Source of the DNA: Enterobacter sp. JBIWA008 | GTDB lineage: Bacteria; Pseudomonadota; Gammaproteobacteria; Enterobacterales; Enterobacteriaceae | Direction: 5' to 3' | Length of the DNA: 64,000 nt | Assembly (NCBI RefSeq): GCF_019968765.1 | Contig: NZ_CP074149.1 | Span: forward strand, 310,001-374,000 | Shown: positions 24,441-34,200 of the stretch, piece after piece | Position numbering within the stretch: the first letter of the stretch is position 1 | Layout of the letters: each line of letters begins with the position of its first letter | Made by a program: the position numbers and the translations under genes | The notes under the pieces: model-generated | The model's input: only the letters and a program-made list of their open reading frames with translations | The model's database searches: none | Told to the model about the DNA's origin: nothing

Positions 24441-24486
24441 TGATATAATCTTTCCCTGCACCGAGATGTTCGCTCTGCAGGGAAAG
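24441..24486 (+). promoter_or_regulatory. Extended -10 promoter followed by an 11-bp hairpin, upstream of rpoH
   Basis: TGATATAAT (24441-24449) is an ideal extended -10 element just after the ftsX stop, without a clear -35. Directly after it, CTTTCCCTGCA (24450-24460) pairs perfectly with TGCAGGGAAAG (24476-24486). A transcript started here would begin inside or at the base of this stem. Its role (ftsX 3' end or rpoH control) is open. Confidence 0.4.
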
Positions 24487-24559
24487 CGTCCCTGTTGTCG
24501 CTTCCCCTGTTATCATTTCCATGTCACATTTTGTGCGTAATTTATTCACCGTTGCACCT

Positions 24560-24587
24560 GGAACTTGTGGATAAAATCACTGTCTGA
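24560..24587 (+). promoter_or_regulatory. Sigma-E promoter of rpoH (P3-like), overlapping a sigma-70 promoter
   Basis: GGAACTT (24560-24566), a 15-bp spacer and GTCTGA (24582-24587) match the sigma-E consensus closely. The overlapping TTGCAC/GATAAA elements correspond to the vegetative promoter in this region of E. coli. About 100 nt upstream of the rpoH start. Confidence 0.8.
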
Positions 24588-24683
24588 TAAAAGAGTGAAT
24601 GCTAATCTCGTTGCTCAAACGCTTTGGCATGGTTGTTGCCTGACGGGGACGACCTGGACCAGAAGAAACATTGAGAGGAATGA

Positions 24684-25541
24684 ATGACCAAAGAAATGCA
24701 AACTTTAGCTTTAGCCCCTGTTGGTAACCTGGAATCCTATATCCGGGCTGCGAACACCTGGCCGATGTTAACGGCCGAGGAAGAAAAGGAGCTTGCTGAA
24801 AAGCTGCATTACCAGGGCGATCTGGAAGCAGCTAAGACGCTGATCCTGTCTCACCTGCGCTTTGTTGTTCACGTTGCTCGTAATTATGCGGGCTACGGCC
24901 TGCCGCAGGCGGACTTGATTCAGGAAGGTAACATCGGCCTGATGAAGGCTGTACGTCGCTTCAATCCGGAAGTGGGTGTGCGACTGGTCTCCTTTGCCGT
25001 GCACTGGATCAAAGCAGAAATTCACGAATACGTGCTGCGCAACTGGCGTATCGTGAAAGTCGCCACGACAAAAGCGCAGCGCAAGCTGTTCTTTAACCTG
25101 CGTAAAGCCAAGCAGCGTCTGGGCTGGTTCAACCAGGATGAAGTGGAAATGGTGGCGCGCGAGCTGGGCGTAACCAGCAAAGACGTGCGTGAGATGGAAT
25201 CCCGTATGGCCGCGCAGGACATGACCTTTGATATGTCCTCCGACGACGACGCATCTGACAGCCAGCCGATGGCACCGGTTCTGTATCTGCAGGATAAAAC
25301 CTCGAACTTTGCTGACGGCATCGAAGAGGATAACTGGGAAGATCAGGCCGCAAACAAGCTGACCCATGCGATGGAAGGCCTCGACGAACGTAGTCAGGAT
25401 ATTATCCGCGCCCGCTGGCTGGACGAAGACAACAAGTCCACGCTGCAGGAGCTGGCCGACCGCTACGGCGTTTCTGCGGAACGTGTCCGTCAGCTTGAAA
25501 AGAACGCCATGAAAAAACTTCGCGCCGCTATCGAAGCGTAA
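24684..25541 (+). CDS. rpoH: RNA polymerase heat-shock sigma factor (sigma-32)
   Basis: Directs transcription of chaperone and protease genes. 285 aa, one residue longer than E. coli RpoH. Region 2 ([19 protein letters not shown]), the RpoH box [16 protein letters not shown] and region 4 helix-turn-helix ([21 protein letters not shown]) are intact. Translation in E. coli is temperature-controlled by mRNA folding within the first 200 coding nt; the high similarity here makes that likely but folding was not computed. GAGAGGAATGA precedes the ATG. Confidence 0.98.
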   Translation: MTKEMQTLALAPVGNLESYIRAANTWPMLTAEEEKELAEKLHYQGDLEAAKTLILSHLRFVVHVARNYAGYGLPQADLIQEGNIGLMKAVRRFNPEVGVRLVSFAVHWIKAEIHEYVLRNWRIVKVATTKAQRKLFFNLRKAKQRLGWFNQDEVEMVARELGVTSKDVREMESRMAAQDMTFDMSSDDDASDSQPMAPVLYLQDKTSNFADGIEEDNWEDQAANKLTHAMEGLDERSQDIIRARWLDEDNKSTLQELADRYGVSAERVRQLEKNAMKKLRAAIEA

Positions 25542-25563
25542 TTTCCGCGAAGTATGACGAGAG

Positions 25564-25597
25564 CCCCTGGATGCGAATCCGGGGGTTTTGTTTTTTT
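25564..25597 (+). terminator. Intrinsic terminator of rpoH
   Basis: CCCCTGGAT..ATCCGGGGG stem (25564-25585) followed by TTTTGTTTTTTT. Confidence 0.9.
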
Positions 25598-25677
25598 ATC
25601 TCCCGCTCTGGCGAATTCCCTCCCCCTGGCAAACACTTACAAATGCGCTAAGCAGGCGACTTTCTCAGGGGGACAGG

Positions 25678-26943
25678 GTGAAAAATAACGAACTTAACGA
25701 CCGGCGTTTACAGGCGACGCCGCGCGGCATCGGGGTGATGTGTAACTTCTATGCCGAGAAAGCTGAAAACGCCACGGTGTGGGACGTGGAAGGCAATGAG
25801 TACATCGACTTCGCCGCAGGGATCGCGGTGCTGAATACCGGCCATCGCCATCCAAAAGTCATTTCCGCCATTGAAAAACAACTCCACGCGTTTACCCATA
25901 CGGCGTACCAGATTGTGCCGTATGAAGGCTATGTGGCGCTTGCCGAGCGCATCAACCAGCGCGTGCCCGTTGACGGTCCGGCTAAAACGGCATTCTTCTC
26001 CACGGGGGCTGAGGCGGTCGAAAACGCGGTCAAAATTGCCCGGGCGTACACCAAACGTCCAGGTCTTATCACCTTCGGCGGCGCGTTCCACGGCCGCACC
26101 TTTATGACCATGGCGCTGACCGGCAAAGTGGCGCCGTACAAGCTCGGCTTTGGCCCGTTCCCCGGTTCGGTGTATCACGCGCAGTATCCGAATGAACTGC
26201 ACGGCGTCAGCACGGCGGAAGCGTTGAAAAGCCTGGAACGTATCTTTAAAGCGGATATCGCACCCGACCAGGTCGCGGCCATTATTCTCGAACCGGTTCA
26301 GGGAGAGGGCGGTTTCAACATTGCGCCAGCTGATTTTATGCAGGCGCTGCGCGCCCTGTGCGACAACCACGGTATTTTGCTGATTGCCGACGAGGTGCAA
26401 AGCGGCTTCGCCCGTACCGGTAAGCTGTTCTCGATGGAACACCACTGCGTGAAGCCCGATCTGATCACCATGGCGAAAAGCCTGGCGGGCGGGATGCCGC
26501 TTTCGGCGGTGTCGGGCCGTGCTGAGGTGATGGACGCCCCTGCACCGGGCGGGTTGGGTGGAACCTACGCCGGAAACCCGCTGGCGATTGCCGCGGCGCA
26601 TGCCGTGCTCGACGTGATTGATGAAGAGGATCTCTGTACGCGTTCGGCACATCTTGGCCATCATCTGGTGGAAGTGCTGAACAAAGCGAAGGAACATTGC
26701 CTTTATATCGCTGATATCCGCGCGCAGGGCTCGATGGTGGCAGTGGAGTTTAACGACCCGCAAACGGGCCAGCCTTCGCCAGAATTTACCCGCCAGGTGC
26801 AGGAGCGCGCGTTGCAGAAAGGGCTCCTGCTCCTGAGCTGCGGCGTCTACGGCAACGTCATTCGTTTCCTGTATCCGCTGACGATTCCTGAAGCGCAGTT
26901 CCGTAAAGCGCTGGACATTATCTCCGCCTCGCTGACACGTTAA
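25678..26943 (+). CDS. PuuE/GoaG-type 4-aminobutyrate aminotransferase
   Basis: PLP-dependent class III aminotransferase, probably transferring the amino group of GABA to 2-oxoglutarate. With the GTG start at 25678 (MKNNELNDRRLQ) the protein has 421 aa, the length of E. coli PuuE; GGGGGACAG gives a ribosome-binding site. A longer reading frame upstream overlaps the rpoH terminator and is rejected. FFSTGAEAVENAVKIAR, the aspartate of LLIADEVQSGFARTGK and the PLP lysine of TMAKSLAGGMPLS are present. It resembles PuuE more than GabT (MCNFYAEKAENATV, PGGLGGTYAGNPLA). The gene is absent between rpoH and livJ in E. coli K-12; no puu genes are nearby, so its pathway cannot be assigned. Confidence 0.88.
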   Translation: MKNNELNDRRLQATPRGIGVMCNFYAEKAENATVWDVEGNEYIDFAAGIAVLNTGHRHPKVISAIEKQLHAFTHTAYQIVPYEGYVALAERINQRVPVDGPAKTAFFSTGAEAVENAVKIARAYTKRPGLITFGGAFHGRTFMTMALTGKVAPYKLGFGPFPGSVYHAQYPNELHGVSTAEALKSLERIFKADIAPDQVAAIILEPVQGEGGFNIAPADFMQALRALCDNHGILLIADEVQSGFARTGKLFSMEHHCVKPDLITMAKSLAGGMPLSAVSGRAEVMDAPAPGGLGGTYAGNPLAIAAAHAVLDVIDEEDLCTRSAHLGHHLVEVLNKAKEHCLYIADIRAQGSMVAVEFNDPQTGQPSPEFTRQVQERALQKGLLLLSCGVYGNVIRFLYPLTIPEAQFRKALDIISASLTR

Positions 26944-26951
26944 AGCCACAT

Positions 26952-26979
26952 GCCCGGCGAAAATCCCTGCCGGGCCTAC
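26952..26979. repeat. Single REP-like palindrome (family A)
   Basis: GCCCGGCGAAAATCCCTGCCGGGCCTAC, 8 nt after the aminotransferase stop. Likely forms the 3' hairpin of that transcript. Confidence 0.75.
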
Positions 26980-27082
26980 CATTTATTCATTTCAAATTAG
27001 CTATTCCAAAATCATAAAAATCGGGTATGTTTTAGCAGAGTATGCTGAAAAAGCGCGGACAGCACACCTATAACTGACATAA

Positions 27083-27113
27083 AGCGCTGCACAACAACAT
27101 CACAACAATCGTA
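27083..27113 (+). promoter_or_regulatory. C/A-rich livJ leader, probable GcvB sRNA target site
   Basis: GCACAACAACATCACAACAA lies about 35-55 nt before the livJ ATG. It matches the C/A-rich type of sequence bound by the G/U-rich R1 region of GcvB; livJ is a known GcvB target in E. coli and Salmonella. The gcvB gene is not in this window, so this is inference. Confidence 0.5.
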
Positions 27114-27140
27114 ATAACCATAATAATGGGGAATCTCAGG

Positions 27141-28241
27141 ATGAACATGAAGGGTAAAGCGTTACTGGCAGGATGTATCGCGTTGGCATTCAGCACCATG
27201 GCACAGGCAGACATCAAGGTGGCTGTGGTTGGCGCAATGTCTGGTCCGGTAGCACAGTACGGCGACCAGGAATTTACCGGCGCTGAGCAGGCGGTTGCAG
27301 ACATTAATGCTAAGGGCGGTATCAAAGGCGAAAAACTGCAGATCGTAAAATATGATGATGCCTGCGACCCGAAACAAGCGGTCGCGGTTGCGAACAAAGT
27401 GGTGAACGACGGAATCAAATACGTTATCGGTCACCTGTGCTCTTCCTCTACTCAGCCAGCGTCTGACATCTACGAAGACGAAGGTATTCTGATGATCACC
27501 CCGGCAGCGACCGCACCAGAGCTGACCGCGCGTGGCTACAAGCTGATCCTGCGCACCACCGGTCTGGACTCTGACCAGGGTCCTACCGCGGCTAAATACA
27601 TCGTTGAAAAAGTGAAGCCGAAGCGCATTGCCATCGTTCATGACAAGCAGCAGTACGGTGAAGGTCTGGCGCGTTCAGTGCAGGACAACCTCAAGAAAGC
27701 CAATGCTGACGTGGTGTTCTTCGACGGGATCACTGCCGGTGAGAAAGACTTCTCCACCCTGGTGGCGCGTCTGAAGAAAGAGAATATTGATTTCGTTTAC
27801 TACGGTGGCTACCACCCGGAAATGGGCCAGATCCTGCGCCAGGCGCGCGCTGCAGGGCTGAAAACCCAGTTTATGGGCCCGGAAGGCGTAGCGAACGTTT
27901 CTCTGTCTAACATCGCGGGTGAATCAGCCGAAGGCCTGCTGGTGACCAAACCGAAGAACTACGACCAGGTCCCTGCGAACAAACCTATCGTGGATGCCAT
28001 CAAGGCGAAGAAACAGGATCCAAGCGGCGCGTTCGTCTGGACCACCTACGCGGCGCTGCAGTCTCTGCAGGCGGGTCTGAACCAGTCAGCCGATCCGGCT
28101 GAGATTGCCACCTGGCTGAAAGCGAACACGGTCCAGACCGTCATGGGCCCACTCTCCTGGGACGCGAAGGGCGACCTGAAGGGCTTTGAGTTCGGCGTGT
28201 TTGACTGGCATGCTAACGGCACGGCGACAGACGCCAAATAA
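27141..28241 (+). CDS. livJ: Leu/Ile/Val-binding periplasmic protein LivJ
   Basis: Binding protein of the LIV-I branched-chain amino acid ABC importer; it delivers ligand to LivHMGF. 366 aa with signal peptide [19 protein letters not shown].. (cleavage after AQA) and mature start [19 protein letters not shown]. The Cys pair in YDDACDPK and GHLCSSST forms the conserved disulfide. Start at 27141 follows CTCAGG and matches E. coli. Transcribed alone; an ERIC element lies downstream. Paralogue of livK about 1 kb on. Confidence 0.97.
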   Translation: MNMKGKALLAGCIALAFSTMAQADIKVAVVGAMSGPVAQYGDQEFTGAEQAVADINAKGGIKGEKLQIVKYDDACDPKQAVAVANKVVNDGIKYVIGHLCSSSTQPASDIYEDEGILMITPAATAPELTARGYKLILRTTGLDSDQGPTAAKYIVEKVKPKRIAIVHDKQQYGEGLARSVQDNLKKANADVVFFDGITAGEKDFSTLVARLKKENIDFVYYGGYHPEMGQILRQARAAGLKTQFMGPEGVANVSLSNIAGESAEGLLVTKPKNYDQVPANKPIVDAIKAKKQDPSGAFVWTTYAALQSLQAGLNQSADPAEIATWLKANTVQTVMGPLSWDAKGDLKGFEFGVFDWHANGTATDAK

Positions 28242-28250
28242 TTTTCCCGT

Positions 28251-28365
28251 CGCCTTTCGCGCCGCAGGTGCGTTGGCTGCGTTATTCAACCCCGGTCACT
28301 TACTTATGTAAGCTCCCGGGGATTTCATAACTTGCCGCCTTCCTGCAACACGAAATGCTTGGGAA
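28251..28365. repeat. ERIC (IRU) element
   Basis: The ERIC core palindrome CCCCGGTCACTTACTTATG / TAAGCTCCCGGGG is at 28290-28321. Flanks match ERIC consensus arms: GTTGGCTGCG upstream and CTTGCCGCCTTCCTGCAA downstream. The left arm looks shortened relative to the 127-bp consensus. It follows the livJ stop by about 10 nt. Confidence 0.88.
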
Positions 28366-28384
28366 AATGCGGCAGATAATGAAT

Positions 28385-28423
28385 GTAGGCCGGGTAAGGC
28401 GCAGCCGCCACCCGGCTTTCTTT
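28385..28423. repeat. REP-like unit (family A) at the 3' end of panM
   Basis: GTAGGCCGGGTAAGGCGCAG..CCACCCGGC followed by a T-rich tail in which the panM stop codon (minus strand) lies. Same unit and orientation as the one abutting zntA. Confidence 0.85.
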
Positions 28424-28806
28424 TAGCGCTTCTCCCACCCGCTCTCCTGCGCCGTAAACCCTAACGCCTGCATAAACGCCGCCATCACCCCGCGGTCTTC
28501 CACGCCCACGTCAGCCATCCACCATGAGGTCACGCTCGGGTTTTCACGGATCACTTCTTCAATTAAATACTGCCCCACACCGCGACGACGGGTGACGTCA
28601 CGTACGCGCAGCGAGTCCAGCGCCCCATCGGTACCGCTGAGGGTTACGCGAACCGCAGCCAGCAGGCGCTCGTTAAAACGCGCGGCATAAATACGGTGGG
28701 TCTCATCAACACGTAGCGACGAAGGGGAATATTCCGGCCAGATCTTGCCCAGGTCGATATGATCCTGGTCGCTAAAGGTCACCAGACGCACGATAGTCAG
28801 TTTCAT
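28423..28806 (-). CDS. panM: PanD maturation/regulation factor PanM (GNAT fold)
   Basis: A 127-aa acetyltransferase-like protein that in E. coli promotes self-cleavage of aspartate decarboxylase PanD and senses CoA. The GNAT signature VTRRRGVGQYLIEEV near residue 72 and the segment WWMADVGVEDRGVMAAFMQALGF are typical. The ATG at 28806 (MKLTIVRLVTF) matches E. coli; five upstream in-frame codons are not conserved. Located between livJ and livK as in E. coli. Confidence 0.93.
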   Translation of the reverse strand: MKLTIVRLVTFSDQDHIDLGKIWPEYSPSSLRVDETHRIYAARFNERLLAAVRVTLSGTDGALDSLRVRDVTRRRGVGQYLIEEVIRENPSVTSWWMADVGVEDRGVMAAFMQALGFTAQESGWEKR

Positions 28807-29230
28807 TAGCTGCTTGTCCAAATCAGATTGAGTAGGGGCAGTGTACTCAATTTATTCGCTCAGCGGCTTCCTCTTTTTATTCTCATTAACCAGCTGATTA
28901 GTTTTTTGGCAACGCGATGGGCAGTTTGAAAACGCATGGATCGAAAAATAAGCAGAATTTTAACCTGAATGGCAGCGATTTATTCGGCGCTTTGTACCGT
29001 TATTTTATGCTGCAAACTGCACTTTTATTTGTTTATCTCTGCCTGATTTCAGAATATTATCTTTGCTTAATCGCCTGAAAAATAGAGATTTTAGTCTGGT
29101 TTTTGACAAAAACCTGCGCTAAACCATTAAAGGCACTGGTAAAAATAGCGTTGTTCATTAAAAGTACAGAATGCTTTTTAACCATAATAAAACAAAATAT
29201 AAACACGACATCACGAATGGGGATTCAGAG
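28807..29230 (+). promoter_or_regulatory. panM-livK intergenic region with livK promoter
   Basis: A 424-bp gene-free, A/T-rich stretch. TTGACA (29103-29108) with a 17-bp spacer and ATTAAA (29126-29131) forms a plausible livK promoter, giving a leader of about 95 nt. ACACGACATCACG near 29200 is C/A-rich like GcvB target sites. Lrp control is known for E. coli livK but no Lrp box was identified with certainty. No small gene or RNA was recognised in the rest. Confidence 0.5.
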
Positions 29231-30340
29231 ATGAAAAGGAACGCGAAGACGTTAATCGCGGGGATGGTCGCACTGTCGATCTCGCATGCCGCTATGGCGG
29301 AGGACATTAAAGTTGCGGTAGTGGGTGCGATGTCCGGCCCTGTTGCCCAGTGGGGTGACATGGAGTTCAACGGCGCGCGCCAGGCCATTAAAGACATCAA
29401 CGCTAAGGGCGGCATCAAAGGCGACAAGCTGGTAGGCGTGGAATATGACGACGCCTGCGATCCGAAACAGGCCGTCGCGGTCGCCAACAAAATCGTCAAC
29501 GACGGTATCCAGTATGTGATCGGCCACCTGTGTTCATCCTCCACCCAGCCTGCGTCCGATATCTACGAAGATGAAGGCATCCTGATGATCACCCCTGGCG
29601 CAACTAACCCAGAGCTGACCCAGCGCGGCTATCAGCACATTATGCGTACCGCCGGTCTGGACTCCTCGCAGGGGCCCACCGCCGCCAAATACATCCTCGA
29701 GACCGTTAAGCCACAGCGCATTGCCATTATTCATGACAAACAGCAGTACGGCGAAGGCCTGGCGCGCTCCGTTCAGGACGGCCTGAAAAAAGGCGGCGCG
29801 AACATCGTCTTCTTCGACGGCATTACCGCCGGTGAGAAAGACTTCTCCGCGCTGATCGCCCGTCTGCAAAAAGAGAATATCGACTTCGTTTACTACGGCG
29901 GCTATTACCCGGAGATGGGCCAGATGCTGCGTCAGGCGCGCGCCACCGGTCTGAAAACCCAGTTTATGGGGCCAGAGGGCGTGGGCAATGCCTCCCTGTC
30001 AAACATCGCAGGAGATTCTGCCGAAGGCATGCTGGTGACGATGCCAAAACGCTATGACCAGGATCCGGCCAACAAGGCTATCGTGGATGCGCTCAAGGCG
30101 CAGAAGAAAGATCCGAGTGGTCCGTACGTCTGGATCACCTATGCAGCCGTACAGTCTCTGGCTACCGCGCTGGATCGCTCCGGCAGCAAAGAACCGCTGG
30201 ATCTGGTGAAAGATTTAAAAGCACACGGGGCGAACACCGTGATTGGGCCGCTGAACTGGGATGAGAAAGGCGATCTGAAGGGATTTGAGTTTGGTGTCTT
30301 TAAGTGGCACGCCGACGGTTCATCCTCGGCCGCCAAATAA
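29231..30340 (+). CDS. livK: Leucine-specific binding protein LivK
   Basis: Periplasmic binding protein for leucine feeding the LivHMGF transporter. 369 aa with signal peptide [19 protein letters not shown].. (cleavage after AAMA) and mature start [20 protein letters not shown]. About four fifths of residues match livJ in this window, with the same Cys pair. The ATG at 29231 follows GGGGATTCAGAG; the longer in-frame upstream part is leader. First gene of livKHMGF. Confidence 0.97.
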   Translation: MKRNAKTLIAGMVALSISHAAMAEDIKVAVVGAMSGPVAQWGDMEFNGARQAIKDINAKGGIKGDKLVGVEYDDACDPKQAVAVANKIVNDGIQYVIGHLCSSSTQPASDIYEDEGILMITPGATNPELTQRGYQHIMRTAGLDSSQGPTAAKYILETVKPQRIAIIHDKQQYGEGLARSVQDGLKKGGANIVFFDGITAGEKDFSALIARLQKENIDFVYYGGYYPEMGQMLRQARATGLKTQFMGPEGVGNASLSNIAGDSAEGMLVTMPKRYDQDPANKAIVDALKAQKKDPSGPYVWITYAAVQSLATALDRSGSKEPLDLVKDLKAHGANTVIGPLNWDEKGDLKGFEFGVFKWHADGSSSAAK

Positions 30341-30386
30341 TTATCCCACCGCCCGGCATCACGGGCGGGTATAAAAAGGTTTGCAT

Positions 30387-31313
30387 ATGTCCGAGCAGTT
30401 TCTCTATTTCCTGCAGCAGATGTTTAACGGCGTTACGCTGGGAAGCACCTACGCGCTGATCGCCATCGGCTATACGATGGTTTACGGCATTATCGGCATG
30501 ATCAACTTCGCCCACGGCGAGGTGTACATGATCGGTAGCTACGTCTCCTTTATGATTATCGCCGCCCTGATGATGATGGGCATCGACAGCAGCTGGCTGC
30601 TGGTCGCAGCCGGGTTTGTCGGCGCGATTGTGATAGCCAGCGCCTACGGCTGGAGCATCGAGCGCGTGGCCTACCGGCCGGTACGCAGCTCCAAGCGCCT
30701 GATCGCGCTGATCTCCGCGATCGGGATGTCGATCTTCCTGCAAAACTACGTCAGCCTGACCGAAGGTTCGCGCGACGTGGCGTTGCCAAGCCTGTTTAAC
30801 GGCCAGTGGATTGTGGGAGCCAGCGAAAACTTCTCGGCTTCTATCACCACCATGCAGCTGGTTATCTGGGTGGTGACCTTTATTGCGATGCTCGCCCTGA
30901 CGCTGTTCATCCGCTACTCGCGTATGGGACGCGCCTGTCGCGCGTGTGCAGAAGACCTGAAGATGGCGAGTCTTCTCGGCATCAACACCGACCGCGTGAT
31001 TGCCCTGACTTTCGTAATTGGCGCAGCGATGGCCGCGGTGGCGGGAGTCCTGCTCGGCCAGTTCTACGGTGTGATCAACCCGTACATCGGCTTTATGGCC
31101 GGGATGAAAGCCTTCACCGCGGCGGTACTGGGCGGTATCGGCAGTATTCCGGGCGCGATGATCGGTGGCCTGATCCTGGGCGTGGCGGAAGCGCTCTCCT
31201 CGGCGTACCTGAGCACGGAATATAAAGACGTGGTGTCGTTTGCCCTGCTAATTCTGGTTCTGCTGGTGATGCCTACCGGTATTCTGGGCCGTCCGGAGGT
31301 AGAGAAAGTATGA
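30387..31313 (+). CDS. livH: Branched-chain amino acid ABC permease LivH
   Basis: Inner-membrane subunit of the LIV-I/LS transporter, 308 aa, same as E. coli. Hydrophobic helices throughout; typical motifs are [21 protein letters not shown] near the start and [20 protein letters not shown] near residue 235. The chosen ATG ([11 protein letters not shown]) follows AAAAAGG. Overlaps livM by 4 nt. Confidence 0.98.
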   Translation: MSEQFLYFLQQMFNGVTLGSTYALIAIGYTMVYGIIGMINFAHGEVYMIGSYVSFMIIAALMMMGIDSSWLLVAAGFVGAIVIASAYGWSIERVAYRPVRSSKRLIALISAIGMSIFLQNYVSLTEGSRDVALPSLFNGQWIVGASENFSASITTMQLVIWVVTFIAMLALTLFIRYSRMGRACRACAEDLKMASLLGINTDRVIALTFVIGAAMAAVAGVLLGQFYGVINPYIGFMAGMKAFTAAVLGGIGSIPGAMIGGLILGVAEALSSAYLSTEYKDVVSFALLILVLLVMPTGILGRPEVEKV

Positions 31314-32587
31314 AACCGATGCATTTTGCAATGGCACTGCTCTCTGCCGCCATGTTCTTCGTGCTGGCGAGCGTCTTTATGGGCGTCCAGTTAGGTCTGG
31401 ACGGCACGAAGCTGGTAGTGGATACCGCTCCCGATATTCGCTGGCAGTGGGTGTTTATCGGCACTGCCGTGGTGTTCCTGTTCCAGCTGCTGCGCCCGCT
31501 GTTCCAGAAGACGCTGAAAAACGTCTCCGGGCCGAAGTTCGTCCTGCCGGCAATCGACGGTTCTACCGTGAAGCAGAAGCTGTTCCTCGTGGCGCTGCTG
31601 GTCGCCGCCGTGGCGTGGCCGTTTGTGGTGTCTCGCGGCACCGTGGATATCGCTACCCTGACCATGATCTACGTGATTCTCGGTCTCGGTCTGAACGTGG
31701 TGGTGGGGCTCTCGGGCCTGCTGGTGCTGGGCTACGGCGGCTTCTACGCCATCGGCGCCTATACCTTCGCGCTGCTGAACCACTATTACGGTCTCGGCTT
31801 CTGGACCTGCCTGCCGCTGGCGGGGCTGGTCTCTGCCGCTGCCGGCTTCCTGCTCGGTTTCCCGGTACTGCGCCTGCGCGGTGACTACCTGGCGATTGTC
31901 ACCTTAGGCTTCGGCGAAATCGTCCGTATCCTGCTGCTGAACAATACCGAAGTGACCGGTGGCCCGAACGGCATCAGCCAGATCCCGAAACCGACCTTCT
32001 TCGGCCTGGAGTTCAGCCGTACCGCCCGCGAAGGCGGTTGGGATACCTTCAGCAACTTCTTCGGCGTGAAGTATGACCCGTCCGACCGCGTGATCTGGCT
32101 CTATCTGGTGGCGCTGCTGCTGGTGGTGATTACGCTGTTCGTGATTAACCGCCTGCTGCGTATGCCGCTGGGCCGCGCGTGGGAAGCGCTGCGCGAAGAT
32201 GAGATCGCCTGCCGCTCCCTGGGCCTGAACCCGACCCGCATCAAGCTGACCGCGTTCACCATCAGCGCCGCGTTTGCCGGTTTCGCCGGAACGCTGTTTG
32301 CCGCGCGTCAGGGCTTCGTTAGCCCGGAATCGTTCACCTTTGCCGAATCCGCTTTTGTGCTGGCGATTGTGGTGCTCGGCGGGATGGGCTCGCAGTTTGC
32401 CGTTATCCTCGCGGCCATCCTACTGGTGGTCTCGCGCGAGCTGATGCGCGACTTTAACGAATACAGCATGCTGATGCTGGGTGGTTTGATGGTGCTGATG
32501 ATGATCTGGCGTCCGCAGGGCTTGCTGCCGATGACTCGTCCACAGCTGAAGCTGAAACGCACTCAGGCGAAAGGAGAGCAGGCATGA
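31310..32587 (+). CDS. livM: Branched-chain amino acid ABC permease LivM
   Basis: Second membrane subunit of the transporter, 425 aa as in E. coli. It carries an N-terminal extension of about 100 residues with extra helices before the common permease core ([21 protein letters not shown], then [14 protein letters not shown]). Overlaps livH and livG by 4 nt each. Confidence 0.98.
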   Translation: MKPMHFAMALLSAAMFFVLASVFMGVQLGLDGTKLVVDTAPDIRWQWVFIGTAVVFLFQLLRPLFQKTLKNVSGPKFVLPAIDGSTVKQKLFLVALLVAAVAWPFVVSRGTVDIATLTMIYVILGLGLNVVVGLSGLLVLGYGGFYAIGAYTFALLNHYYGLGFWTCLPLAGLVSAAAGFLLGFPVLRLRGDYLAIVTLGFGEIVRILLLNNTEVTGGPNGISQIPKPTFFGLEFSRTAREGGWDTFSNFFGVKYDPSDRVIWLYLVALLLVVITLFVINRLLRMPLGRAWEALREDEIACRSLGLNPTRIKLTAFTISAAFAGFAGTLFAARQGFVSPESFTFAESAFVLAIVVLGGMGSQFAVILAAILLVVSRELMRDFNEYSMLMLGGLMVLMMIWRPQGLLPMTRPQLKLKRTQAKGEQA

Positions 32588-33351
32588 GTCAGCCATTATT
32601 ATCCGTTAACGGTCTGATGATGCGTTTTGGCGGCCTGCTGGCGGTCAACAATGTGTCACTGGATCTGCACAAGAAAGAGATTGTCTCCCTGATTGGCCCG
32701 AACGGCGCGGGAAAGACCACGGTCTTCAACTGTCTGACCGGCTTCTACAAGCCGACGGGCGGCACCATCATGCTGCGCGACCAGCACCTGGAAGGGCTGC
32801 CTGGCCAGCAGATCGCCCGCATGGGCGTGGTGCGTACCTTCCAGCACGTGCGTCTGTTCCGCGAGATGACGGTGATTGAGAACCTGCTGGTGGCACAGCA
32901 TCAGCAGCTGAAAACCGGGCTGTTCTCAGGCCTGCTGAAAACCCCGGCTTTCCGCCGCGCGCAGGATGAAGCGCTTGACCGCGCCGCCACCTGGCTTGAC
33001 CGAATTGGTCTGCTGCAGCACGCCAACCGTCAGGCAAGCAACCTGGCCTACGGCGACCAGCGTCGCCTGGAGATTGTGCGCTGCATGGTGACGCAGCCGG
33101 AAATCCTGATGCTCGATGAACCGGCGGCGGGCCTCAACCCAAAAGAGACCAAAGAGCTGGACGAGCTGATTGCCGAGCTGCGCGATAGTCACGACACTAC
33201 CATCCTGCTGATTGAGCACGACATGAAGCTGGTGATGGGCATTTCGGACCGTATCTACGTGGTAAACCAGGGCACGCCGCTGGCAAACGGCACGCCGGAA
33301 GAGATCCGCAACAATCCGGACGTGATCCGCGCATACCTGGGTGAGGCATAA
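32584..33351 (+). CDS. livG: Branched-chain amino acid ABC ATPase LivG
   Basis: ATPase subunit, 255 aa. Walker [10 protein letters not shown] near residue 42, a divergent signature [13 protein letters not shown], Walker [13 protein letters not shown] and H-loop IEHDMKLVM are all in place. Typical of the LivG/BraF group. Coupled to livM by overlap and 1 nt from livF. Confidence 0.98.
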   Translation: MSQPLLSVNGLMMRFGGLLAVNNVSLDLHKKEIVSLIGPNGAGKTTVFNCLTGFYKPTGGTIMLRDQHLEGLPGQQIARMGVVRTFQHVRLFREMTVIENLLVAQHQQLKTGLFSGLLKTPAFRRAQDEALDRAATWLDRIGLLQHANRQASNLAYGDQRRLEIVRCMVTQPEILMLDEPAAGLNPKETKELDELIAELRDSHDTTILLIEHDMKLVMGISDRIYVVNQGTPLANGTPEEIRNNPDVIRAYLGEA

Positions 33352-33352
33352 G

Positions 33353-34066
33353 ATGGAAAAAGCGATGTTAACGTTCGACAAGGTAAACGCGCACTACGGT
33401 AAGATCCAGGCGCTGCACGACGTCAGCCTGCATATCAATCAGGGTGAAATCGTCACCCTGATTGGCGCCAACGGCGCGGGTAAAACTACGCTGCTCGGCA
33501 CCCTGTGCGGTGACCCGCGCGCTACCAGCGGGCGGATTGTGTTTGACGGCAAAGACATTACCGACTGGCAGACGGCCAGAATCATGCGCGAGGCGGTAGC
33601 GATTGTTCCGGAAGGGCGTCGCGTATTCTCGCGTATGACGGTGGAAGAGAACCTGGCGATGGGCGGTTTCTTCGCCCACCGCGATGAATACCAGACCCGC
33701 ATCAAGTGGGTGTACGAACTCTTCCCGCGCCTGTGGGAACGCCGCATCCAGCGTGCGGGCACCATGTCCGGCGGCGAGCAGCAGATGCTGGCGATTGGCC
33801 GCGCGCTGATGAGCCAGCCGCGCCTGCTGCTGCTGGACGAGCCGTCGCTCGGTCTGGCGCCGATCATCATTCAGCAGATCTTCGACACCATTGAGCAACT
33901 GCGTAAAGAGGGGATGACCATCTTCCTCGTCGAGCAGAACGCCAACCAGGCGCTGAAGCTTGCCGACCGCGGCTACGTGCTGGAGAACGGTCGGGTGGTG
34001 CTCGAGGATACCGGCGACGCGCTGCTCGCGAACGAGGCGGTGCGGAGCGCGTATCTGGGCGGCTGA
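33353..34066 (+). CDS. livF: Branched-chain amino acid ABC ATPase LivF
   Basis: Second ATPase subunit, 237 aa as in E. coli. Walker A GANGAGKTTLLG, signature MSGGEQQMLAIGRALM and Walker B LLLLDEPSLGLAP. ATG at 33353 (MEKAMLTFDKVN) is preferred over an in-frame start inside livG. Last gene of livKHMGF, followed by a REP pair. Confidence 0.98.
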   Translation: MEKAMLTFDKVNAHYGKIQALHDVSLHINQGEIVTLIGANGAGKTTLLGTLCGDPRATSGRIVFDGKDITDWQTARIMREAVAIVPEGRRVFSRMTVEENLAMGGFFAHRDEYQTRIKWVYELFPRLWERRIQRAGTMSGGEQQMLAIGRALMSQPRLLLLDEPSLGLAPIIIQQIFDTIEQLRKEGMTIFLVEQNANQALKLADRGYVLENGRVVLEDTGDALLANEAVRSAYLGG

Positions 34067-34078
34067 GCCGTCTGTATC

Positions 34079-34155
34079 GCCCGGTGGCGCAGCGCTTACC
34101 GGGCCTACAGGGATCGAGTAGGCCGGGTAAGGCGTAGCCGCCACCCGGCTTTTTT
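34079..34155. repeat. REP-like palindrome pair (family A) after livF
   Basis: GCCCGGTGGCGCAGCGC..CCGGGCCTAC (34079-34108) and GTAGGCCGGGTAAGGCG..CCACCCGGC plus a T run (34118-34155). Starts 12 nt after the livF stop and probably forms the operon's 3' end. Confidence 0.88.
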
Positions 34156-34200
34156 AACCACTACACCCCTTCACACAACCATCATCCCCCTGACGCCTGG

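Noticed and set aside
25620..25660. Sigma-54-like TGGCAAACACTTACA before the PuuE-like gene
   Set aside because: The -24 half fits, but at 12-bp spacing the -12 position reads CA instead of GC, so it does not meet the consensus.
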